From CAIYOL01 sp964494805 (GTDB lineage: Bacteria > Planctomycetota > Phycisphaerae > Sedimentisphaerales > Anaerobacaceae): a DNA stretch of 38,709 nt. The notes under the pieces were generated by a model. It did not search any database, was not told the origin of the DNA, and saw only the letters and a program-made list of their open reading frames with translations. The stretch covers positions 1 through 38,709 of the forward strand of contig CAZBST010000017.1 in the NCBI GenBank assembly GCA_964494805.1, in the 5' to 3' direction. Position numbers and translations under genes: made by a program. How positions within the stretch are numbered: the first letter of the stretch is position 1; each line of letters starts with the position of its first letter. Shown piece by piece: positions 7,568 to 13,403 of the stretch.

Positions 7568-8143
7568 ATGAAAAAAACCGTCTTATTTTTGTCCATCATT
7601 GGGATAATCACGCTTTTGAGCCCCATAGTTCAGGCAGCTACAGTAGTGTTTCCGTTGCCTGACCCATTTACATACGAGCGAGAGATAGGGCCAATACAGA
7701 TAGAGCATTCAGCTATAGATATTTATGTGGAGAATGTCTATGACCCGACCCGAGTGAAAGATTGGAAAATAATCATTTGGGTACCCGACACCGACCCAGC
7801 TCTGACAACAATCGAAGTTGATTATAGCAACGATCCCGCCCGCGATGTGGAACTCGAACGGTTCGAAGTGCCTCTGGACCCTTATATCGAGCCATTCCTA
7901 CCAGGTTGGCAGGGATTTTATGCAGATACCTTCCTCGTTGGGGAGAAATGGGAGCAGTATGGCACTAATCCTGTCGGCAGCGGCTTACCGCATGAGTGGG
8001 GTAATCCGATGTGGGTGAGTTTCCATTTTGAGGTTAATACTGACCCGTGGATATACATCAAGGATGTCTGCATTCCTGAGCCGGCAACGATGTGTCTGCT
8101 TGGTCTTGGTGCGTTGGGCCTGTTGAGAAAACGCAGGGCATAA
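7568..8143 (+). CDS. PEP-CTERM sorting-domain secreted protein
   Basis: This 191-aa exported protein has an N-terminal signal peptide (MKKTVLFLSIIGIITLLSP, cleavage likely near VQA at 22-24) and a C-terminal PEP-CTERM sorting signal: PEPATMCLLGLGALGLL followed by the basic end RKRRA. By analogy with the family, the tail is cut by an exosortase after membrane insertion. The middle (about 25-165) is acidic and rich in Pro, Trp and Asp, and I recognise no known fold. A Cys sits just before PEP and another inside the helix. The ATG at 7568 follows GGAGG at a good distance. It is a single-gene unit with its own promoter and a strong terminator behind it. The exosortase gene is not in this window. 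Confidence 0.88.
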   Translation: MKKTVLFLSIIGIITLLSPIVQAATVVFPLPDPFTYEREIGPIQIEHSAIDIYVENVYDPTRVKDWKIIIWVPDTDPALTTIEVDYSNDPARDVELERFEVPLDPYIEPFLPGWQGFYADTFLVGEKWEQYGTNPVGSGLPHEWGNPMWVSFHFEVNTDPWIYIKDVCIPEPATMCLLGLGALGLLRKRRA

Positions 8144-8177
8144 AAAGCGTGAAAAGGCAACTGTGTGTTACAAATTA

Positions 8178-8208
8178 AAGGGCTGTGCGGACAGCACAGC
8201 CCTTTTTC
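8178..8208 (+). terminator. Rho-independent terminator of the PEP-CTERM gene
   Basis: Perfect 11-bp arms AAGGGCTGTGC (8178-8188) and GCACAGCCCTT (8194-8204) with a GGACA loop are followed by a short T-run. It lies 34 bases after the PEP-CTERM stop codon. It may also act on the convergent dapF transcript. Confidence 0.85.
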
Positions 8209-8258
8209 TATTTAGGATTTAGCAAATATTTAAGTCGAGAGATTTATAAAACGCTGCG

Positions 8259-9137
8259 TTATTCCTCCGGCCAGATACCCTCGAAGACCTCAACCGCTGG
8301 TCCGGTCATATAGACAGAGTCATCTTCCTGGCACCAGTTCAATTCAAGGTCACCTCCGAGCAGATGTGCGGTGCATATTCGTTCACCTCGCCCGGTAAGC
8401 ACCGCTGCTACACAGCAAGCGCAAGCGCCTGTACCGCAGGCCAAAGTTACCCCGCTGCCTCGCTCCCATGTCCGCATAGTAAATTCTGTGGGACTGTCAA
8501 CTTGAACAAAATGCACGTTAGTACGGTTGGGGAAAATGCTGTGCTTTTCGATAGCAGGGCCGAATTTTTCAAGCTCGATTAAGCTGACATCATCGCAGAA
8601 AAATACAGCGTGCGGATTTCCCATTGATACGCACGTCATTACAAATGCACGGCTCAAGAATTGCATCGGCTGTTCAATTACTTCTTTGACCGGTAAGTTG
8701 ACGGGTATATCCTTTGCTGCTAATACAGGTTGGCCCATATTGACGCACACCTTTTGGATCCTGTCTTCGTCATCGATTGTAAGCCCGACGGTTTTAATGC
8801 CGCTGCCGGTTTCTATTTTTAGTGAGGCAGGGCAGGGGGGCTGGCCGGGTATGGCAAGCGGCTTTCCTGCTTTGGCTAATTTGTGTTCGTGGGTATATTT
8901 GGCTACGCATCGAATACCGTTTCCGCACATTTCGGCTTCCGAGCCGTCCGCGTTAAAGATGCGCATCCGCACATCGGCTTTCTGCGAGGGACATATTAAA
9001 ATCAGGCCGTCTGAGCCGATGCCAAAGTGTCGGTCGCTGACGATTTGGGCTAACTTTGCAGGATTGGCTGTTTTCTCCTCGAAGCAATTCACATAGACAT
9101 AATCATTGCCAATACCGTGCATCTTTGTAAATCTCAT
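8259..9137 (-). CDS. dapF: Diaminopimelate epimerase DapF
   Basis: DapF interconverts LL- and meso-diaminopimelate, which feeds lysine and peptidoglycan synthesis. The 292-aa protein has both catalytic Cys residues in their motifs: Cys71 in AEMCGNGIRC and Cys234 in LACGTGACAC. The N-terminal MHGIGNDYVYVN and the GSDGLILI stretch are standard. The length is slightly above the family average, owing to an insertion at about 84-105 (HEHKLAKAGKPLAIPGQPPC). The ATG at 9137 has AAGGAG 8 bases upstream. It lies downstream of the sigma factor gene on the same strand, with 81 bases between. Presence of DapF implies a meso-DAP peptidoglycan or at least lysine synthesis through DAP. Confidence 0.96.
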   Translation of the reverse strand: MRFTKMHGIGNDYVYVNCFEEKTANPAKLAQIVSDRHFGIGSDGLILICPSQKADVRMRIFNADGSEAEMCGNGIRCVAKYTHEHKLAKAGKPLAIPGQPPCPASLKIETGSGIKTVGLTIDDEDRIQKVCVNMGQPVLAAKDIPVNLPVKEVIEQPMQFLSRAFVMTCVSMGNPHAVFFCDDVSLIELEKFGPAIEKHSIFPNRTNVHFVQVDSPTEFTMRTWERGSGVTLACGTGACACCVAAVLTGRGERICTAHLLGGDLELNWCQEDDSVYMTGPAVEVFEGIWPEE

Positions 9138-9218
9138 TTTTGTTCTCCTTGCGGAAAATAAATATATGCGTAAACGAGAACAAAATCAAGACTTGATGGA
9201 GAGAAACGGGCCGTAAAT

Positions 9219-10034
9219 TTATTCGACGGCAAATTCCTTTTTGCGGGTGTTCATCTGGGCTTTCAGACGTGCGACAATAGAGGAGTGCATCTGTGAAACG
9301 CGGGATTCGGATAAATCCAGTGTTGCGCCGATTTCCTTCATTGTCATCTCTTCGTAATAGTATAAGACGATAATCAGCCGTTCAGCTCGTGTCAGCCCTT
9401 TAGTGAGCAGGCTTTTCAGGTCTCGTTTTTGGGCCTCGGTCAGGGGGTCTTCGCTTTTTTGGTCTTTGATTATATCTATTTCGCGAATTTCTTTTTCACC
9501 CTCGCTTTCGCTGTATTTGGTGTCTAAGGAAACCAGACCAACTGCATTTGCATCATGCTGTAGCCTGTTAAACTCTTCTGTGTTCATATCCAGCTCTTCA
9601 GCTGTTTCTTTTTCGGTGGGTTTGCGGCCGAGGTGGGTTTCGAGCGAATGGATGGCTTTGGTCAGTTGGTGGGCGCGGGCACGGACCAGCCGCGGCACCC
9701 AGTCCATACTCCGTAACTCGTCGAGAATGGCGCCTCTTATGCGGGGCGAGCAATATGTCTCAAACTTTACGCCTCTGGTGGGGTCGAAAGCGTCAATAGC
9801 GTCCATCAATCCAAAAATGCCGGCACTGATAAGGTCATCCAGCTCGACCTTCTCAGGTAGTTTGCTGCGTAATCGCTCGGCGGTATATTTTACCAGCGGT
9901 CTGTAATGTTCCATAAGTAGATTACGGAAATGGGTATCAGCAGTTTTGTAAAATTGTTCCCATATTTGGTCAATCTCGAGTTGTTGGTCGGTTTTCACAG
10001 GTTGATTGGTTTTCGTAGGTTGGTTGGTTTTCAT
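9219..10034 (-). CDS. FliA/WhiG-family RNA polymerase sigma factor
   Basis: This 271-aa alternative sigma-70 factor has region 2 (DLISAGIFGLMDAIDAFDP, then FETYCSPRIRGAILDELR), region 3 (about 115-160) and region 4 (GLTRAERLIIVLYYYEEMT, then the helix-turn-helix LDLSESRVSQMHSSIV). It lacks region 1.1, as the FliA/WhiG group does. Members usually drive late flagellar genes, and a flgB-like gene lies just upstream, which supports a motility role. The N-terminus is odd: three imperfect copies of a six-residue unit (KTNQPT, KTNQPV, KTDQQL) from an 18-bp tandem repeat. The ATG follows GGAGG and overlaps the stop of a possible 25-codon upstream frame as ATGA. An anti-sigma factor (FlgM-like) was not seen. 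Confidence 0.92.
   Translation of the reverse strand: MKTNQPTKTNQPVKTDQQLEIDQIWEQFYKTADTHFRNLLMEHYRPLVKYTAERLRSKLPEKVELDDLISAGIFGLMDAIDAFDPTRGVKFETYCSPRIRGAILDELRSMDWVPRLVRARAHQLTKAIHSLETHLGRKPTEKETAEELDMNTEEFNRLQHDANAVGLVSLDTKYSESEGEKEIREIDIIKDQKSEDPLTEAQKRDLKSLLTKGLTRAERLIIVLYYYEEMTMKEIGATLDLSESRVSQMHSSIVARLKAQMNTRKKEFAVE
9978..10031 (-). repeat. 18-bp tandem repeat in the sigma factor's 5' end
   Basis: Three in-frame 18-bp units directly follow the start codon (10014-10031, 9996-10013, 9978-9995). The first two begin AAAACCAA(C/T)CAACCT. The third has diverged after AAAACCGACCAAC. Copy number could vary between strains without a frameshift. Confidence 0.6.
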
Positions 10035-10108
10035 AGGATTCCTCCGTGAGACTCTCTGACCCTGGAAAGTTTTGCAAAGCCGGTTTTAAGTCCTATAAGT
10101 GCCAGCAT
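10031..10108 (-). CDS. Possible 25-codon upstream frame coupled to the sigma factor
   Basis: A short frame beginning MLALIGLKTGFAKLSRV starts at an ATG preceded by AGGAGACGGG. Its TGA overlaps the sigma factor ATG (ATGA), the usual sign of translational coupling. The same frame is open for about 28 codons upstream but has no start there. It could be a leader peptide, the decayed end of a longer gene, or chance. There is no recognised family. Confidence 0.25.
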   Translation of the reverse strand: MLALIGLKTGFAKLSRVRESHGGIL

Positions 10109-10245
10109 TTTTTCCCGTCTCCTGATTCTCCAGCCGTATCTACAAAGAAAGTACCCAACATAGTTCTTATCGACTTTCCAGCCGATAACTTTAGGAGAGC
10201 AGCTTTCTTACGAAAGTTTTCTTTTTTCTCCGTGGCTAATACGCA

Positions 10246-10662
10246 TTATTCAAAGATAGAAATCATTTCCTGTTTTTGCCTGAGCAATTCTGCTGCCACT
10301 CTTTGATTGAGCGAATTCTCCAAAAGCTTATTTATTTGCAGCTCGATATATTCGTTTCGATTCTTTTCAAGCAGCTCTTTGGCGTATTTGTCTATTGCTG
10401 GTTTGGTCTCTAATCTGCCGGCAGCACCAAATTTGATGTTTTTAGTATCGCAGAATAGAAGTCGCCTGCTCCGCGTGTGCTCATCGATTGCATTGTTCAA
10501 CAAGCCGGAGAACTCATCCACCGCCAAATCCTTCGGAACAAAGCCGGGACTGTGGATATTATTTATGTTCTGGGTAAGGATTTTTTGGCGGCTCTGTGTG
10601 AACTCAATTATCTTGACGAGCAGTTCCGTGATATTATCTGTTATCAATGACGTTAGATTCAT
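10246..10662 (-). CDS. flgB: Flagellar basal-body rod protein FlgB
   Basis: FlgB forms the proximal part of the flagellar rod in the periplasm and is exported by the flagellar type III system. The 138-aa protein has the N-terminal rod-protein helix and signature RQKILTQNINNIHSPGF, equivalent to the family's 'RQ.v.a.NiAN..TPGY'. Its C-terminal helix (NEYIELQINKLLENSLNQRV) is the pairing coiled coil. The length is normal. The frame begins at a TTG at 10668, but the ATG at 10662 has AGGAAGG 7 bases upstream. It is notable that flgC and fliE, its usual partners, are not next to it. The gene upstream encodes a MerR-type regulator and the one downstream a FliA-like sigma factor, all on one strand. 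The family call is by motif and not by alignment. Confidence 0.82.
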   Translation of the reverse strand: MNLTSLITDNITELLVKIIEFTQSRQKILTQNINNIHSPGFVPKDLAVDEFSGLLNNAIDEHTRSRRLLFCDTKNIKFGAAGRLETKPAIDKYAKELLEKNRNEYIELQINKLLENSLNQRVAAELLRQKQEMISIFE

Positions 10663-10822
10663 AACCAATCCTTCCTATTTGGCCTGTATTGCTGTTATGT
10701 TTCTGTGATTATTTTTTCCTCGGCGGGGGGATGCAGGAAAGATAGCCCGTAGAAAATGAAGCCATATTTATCGTCCTTGACTTTTTTGTTTCTTCGTTGT
10801 TCCAGTTAGGGCCGGTATATTG

Positions 10823-11125
10823 TTAATTATTAGAACGCGAGTTATGTTTCGTTATTTTACCGGCCGGTTCTTCTTTATTTAAAATCCGTCTTATTTCCCA
10901 AAGGGTTTTTGTTTTCTTGAGTTCTATGATTTTTGATAATCTTTCAAAGACCGACTCGTCATATAGTCGATGTCCGCCTTCGGTCCATTGTGCCTCACGA
11001 ATAAGTCCCATTATCGTGTAGTTGTGAATAGTCTGCCGGGAGAAGGGGGTGTAACGGACCAACTCACCAATTCGATAGAGCTTGGTAGGTATTTGCAACA
11101 TGCGATTTTTAGCTTCTACCTGCAT
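10823..11125 (-). CDS. MerR-family transcriptional regulator (short)
   Basis: This 100-aa protein is essentially one winged helix-turn-helix of the MerR type. LYRIGELVRYTPFSRQTIHNY forms the HTH with recognition helix, and GLIREAQWTEGGHRLYDES is the wing with the family's GxRxY pattern. A basic helix follows (LWEIRRILNKEE). It lacks the long dimerisation helix and the effector domain of full-length MerR proteins, so it resembles the short HspR/MlrA-like or planctomycete stand-alone forms. The start is uncertain: GTG at 11128 and ATG at 11125 are adjacent, neither with a strong ribosome binding site. A near-perfect dyad lies inside a likely promoter 60-90 bases upstream, so autoregulation is likely. 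Its location above flgB and a sigma factor suggests it may control motility genes. Confidence 0.82.
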   Translation of the reverse strand: MQVEAKNRMLQIPTKLYRIGELVRYTPFSRQTIHNYTIMGLIREAQWTEGGHRLYDESVFERLSKIIELKKTKTLWEIRRILNKEEPAGKITKHNSRSNN

Positions 11126-11185
11126 CACGAATCCAGCTTATTGACTCTTCTCAAACCAGCGGCCGTTGGCCTATGTTAGTCATTA

Positions 11186-11217
11186 AAGATATTTTATGTT
11201 TTGCAAAATGTAAAATA
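11186..11217 (-). promoter_or_regulatory. MerR promoter with a dyad operator in the spacer
   Basis: On the minus strand, TTTACA (11214-11209) and TATCTT (11191-11186) are 17 bases apart, giving a good -35 and a fair -10 box. A 28-bp dyad (11190-11217), matching in 24 of 28 positions and centred on TTTTGCAAAA, covers the spacer. MerR proteins bind exactly this kind of site, between the -35 and -10 boxes. Autoregulation by the gene at 10823-11125 is inferred. Confidence 0.5.
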
Positions 11218-11636
11218 CCTTTTATCGGATGTCAACCTTTTTTCAAATTTTTTTTAAAAAAATTTGAAAAGTTTTCTATAGACAGCTGTTTTCTGTTTAC
11301 TCGGCAGGCGGGAATTGGCCGGTATTTCTCTGAATTTGTTGTTATTATCGGTATTTTTCGCCAAATATCGTTAATTAAGTATTTTGGGAAATTTGGACAC
11401 ATTTTAAGAACGAAAGGGGCAAGCAAAGGATGGGTACGTCTGGGACGAGGGACTGGACACTTATTGTTCTAAGGGTGATTTTGTTGCAGAGCAGGGGCCT
11501 GTGGCTAAGACGAATAACCAGCCGGTATATACAGAAAAGCTCGGGACGTTACAAGTTTTTTGCCAAATGCCCTTACTAAAATGTCCGATACACAGTAAGC
11601 GAAACCTAATAATACTATCTGAAACTGTTAAAAACT
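11218..11636. other. Intergenic stretch with an AT palindrome
   Basis: No gene is supported between the MerR promoter and the diguanylate cyclase. A perfect palindrome with 15-bp arms lies at 11240-11254 and 11256-11270 around one central T, with arm sequence TTTTCAAATTTTTTT. It is entirely A/T apart from one C/G pair, so it is more likely a bent or cruciform DNA site than a terminator. No clear promoter for the downstream gene was found. Confidence 0.4.
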
Positions 11637-12710
11637 ATGCACCAAAGCAGCAAGAGTTCCGATAATACCGGTAACGCTGCTCCCGGCAGCGTTTCCCCGC
11701 TTGAGCAGATAACTCCATTGGCCCGGCAGATAAACTGCCTCGACATCGAACGAATAGCCGATGTTTGCGTTAATAACATCCCCAAATTGATTGGCGTGAG
11801 GTTTGCTTCACTGTATATACTTGATGAAACAAGCAATATTTTGCGCCTTCAGAAATATAATCATCCGTTTCCTATAAATAAAATAGTCTCAATCAACCAA
11901 AATCCGCCTTCTTCTATGGTTGTGGCGGTAAGGAGTAAAATGCTTATACAGATACGAGACATAGACACCCATACAAGACCTATCATCAGGAAATCCCAGC
12001 GTGCTTTTGCCGAGAATTACCAGACCAGCAATTGCATTATTGCGCCGCTTATTTGCCAGGATAAGGTGGTCGGTGTGCTCAATCTGGCGGACAAAATGGG
12101 AGGCGATGGCTTCAGTTGCGATGATGTTGCACTTGTAGAGCTGCTCAGCCAGTTAGTTGGTGCCTCAATCGGCAATATAAAGCTTTTTGAGAGGATACAG
12201 CGTCAAGCCACAACGGACGGTTTGACCGGTCTTGCGAACCACAAAACATTTTATGAAACTCTGGAGAAAGAGCTGTGGAGAATAAGGCGATATGGCAGCA
12301 AAATTTCACTGATTATGGTGGATATCGATAGTCTCAAGAAGATAAACGATGCCTACGGCCATCACGCCGGCGATAAGGTCATCAGTGAAATCAGCAAAAA
12401 AATAAGGGCGTGCATCCGGCAAATCGACACGGCGGCACGCTACGGCGGGGATGAATTTGCGGTAATTTTGCCCAATACTTCGCTGACTGATGCCGTTGTT
12501 GTTGCTGAGCGTATGGTCGGTTTGGTCTCAGAATCGCCGATAACGTGGAAAAGAGAGCAGATAGCCCTGTCTATCAGCGTCGGGGTTGGAGAGTATGATG
12601 CAGAGAGCAGCCCGGAGGATATTACAAGCCGGTCCGACCAGGCCTTGTATATGGCTAAACAGGCAGGTAAAAATACAGTAAAGGTATTTGAGGCGAGTAA
12701 AAAAGTGTAA
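11637..12710 (+). CDS. GAF-GGDEF diguanylate cyclase
   Basis: This 357-aa cytoplasmic enzyme should make cyclic di-GMP from two GTP. A GAF sensor domain spans about 35-185 and a GGDEF domain about 195-350. The active site ARYGGDEFAVILP (near residue 270) is intact. The inhibitory I-site RQID lies exactly 5 residues before it, so product inhibition is expected. The helix QATTDGLTGLANHKTFYETL opens the catalytic domain as usual. The GAF ligand is unknown. There is no membrane segment. The ATG at 11637 has no obvious ribosome binding site, but upstream sequence is not coding. The gene stands alone between a MerR regulator and a restriction enzyme. A link to the nearby flagellar genes through c-di-GMP is plausible and unproven. 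Confidence 0.93.
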   Translation: MHQSSKSSDNTGNAAPGSVSPLEQITPLARQINCLDIERIADVCVNNIPKLIGVRFASLYILDETSNILRLQKYNHPFPINKIVSINQNPPSSMVVAVRSKMLIQIRDIDTHTRPIIRKSQRAFAENYQTSNCIIAPLICQDKVVGVLNLADKMGGDGFSCDDVALVELLSQLVGASIGNIKLFERIQRQATTDGLTGLANHKTFYETLEKELWRIRRYGSKISLIMVDIDSLKKINDAYGHHAGDKVISEISKKIRACIRQIDTAARYGGDEFAVILPNTSLTDAVVVAERMVGLVSESPITWKREQIALSISVGVGEYDAESSPEDITSRSDQALYMAKQAGKNTVKVFEASKKV

Positions 12711-12774
12711 TGCACGTCAATTTTTGGGGGTGAACCCGTCATAGGCGGGTAAAAATGGGGGTGGTGGTGTTAAA

Positions 12775-12885
12775 ATGCAGCGGTTGGGCAAGATAGATAA
12801 GATAGAAACGTTCAAAAACTTACAAAAACTATATAGAAATTTACAAAAAATGTATGGAAACGTACAAAAACTGTATGAAAACTGA
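12775..12885 (+). CDS. Possible 36-aa heptad-repeat micro-protein
   Basis: A short frame starts at ATG 12775 and ends at TGA 12885, with 36 codons. Its second half is three near-identical heptads (FKNLQKL, YRNLQKM, YGNVQKL, then YEN). Leu/Val/Met and Leu/Met recur at coiled-coil positions. The DNA repeats with a 21-bp period across 12811-12884, so the repeat is in phase with the codons. The upstream GGGGGTGGTGGTG is a poor ribosome binding site. It lies 64 bases after the cyclase stop codon. It could be a real small coiled-coil protein or a tandem DNA repeat that happens to be open. Confidence 0.35.
   Translation: MQRLGKIDKIETFKNLQKLYRNLQKMYGNVQKLYEN
12811..12884 (+). repeat. 21-bp tandem repeat
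   Basis: Three full copies and one partial copy of a degenerate 21-bp unit are present, at about 12821-12841, 12842-12862 and 12863-12883. Each begins TACAAAAA and ends in a GAAA-type block. The repeat is A-rich, so slippage could change the copy number. Confidence 0.6.
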
Positions 12886-13403
12886 TGCAAAATCTTCAAA
12901 TATTTTGAAGGTTTTGCATGCGCACAGGTGCACAAGGTATAAGAGCACAGGGGAACGAAAGTTCAGGTAAAAGTTGCCTAAGTTAACATCGACTTTTTGA
13001 GATTGCGGGGAAATAAAAGAGAGTTTAAAATATAGGTTCCCTGTTTTTAGCCAAAGTAGCATGGGTAACAGATACTGGGTCCCCGCTAAAGACCCCTGCC
13101 TACAGCATGCAGGGGCAGGCATGCGGGGATCTCCGCTTTGCCCACAGGGCAAGCTACGAGGTAAAATGGGGCAGTGAGATTCCATTGCGCGGTGCTGCCG
13201 GAGGCCGCAACGAGGAAACCTACAGTGAGTATGCGTAAGCATACGGGTAAAGCAGATTCCGAGCAGAAGGCAGCACAAGCAGGAAATATAACTCTCTCGC
13301 ACTAAGCTACGGCCAAGGGGGTGTCACCAGACGCATGCTGGCGAGGCACTCACTATTAGTTCGATGCTTTCGCGCTCGGGAAAAATTGAATCTTTTAACA
13401 ACT
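12886..13403. other. Intergenic stretch with nested hairpins
   Basis: No gene is supported here. A nested structure lies at 13081-13128: outer arms CCCCGC (13081-13086) and GCGGGG (13123-13128), inner arms CCCCTGC (13093-13099) and GCAGGGG (13109-13115). Further pieces such as TGCCC-ACA-GGGCA follow at about 13139. This could be an interspersed palindromic element or a structured RNA. I could not match it to a known RNA family. Confidence 0.35.

Noticed and set aside
12734..12750. Terminator after the diguanylate cyclase gene
   Set aside because: The ACCCG/CGGGT stem is short and is followed by A's, with no T-run.
12811..12884. CRISPR array
   Set aside because: The 21-bp units are directly joined with no spacers, and no cas gene is in the window.
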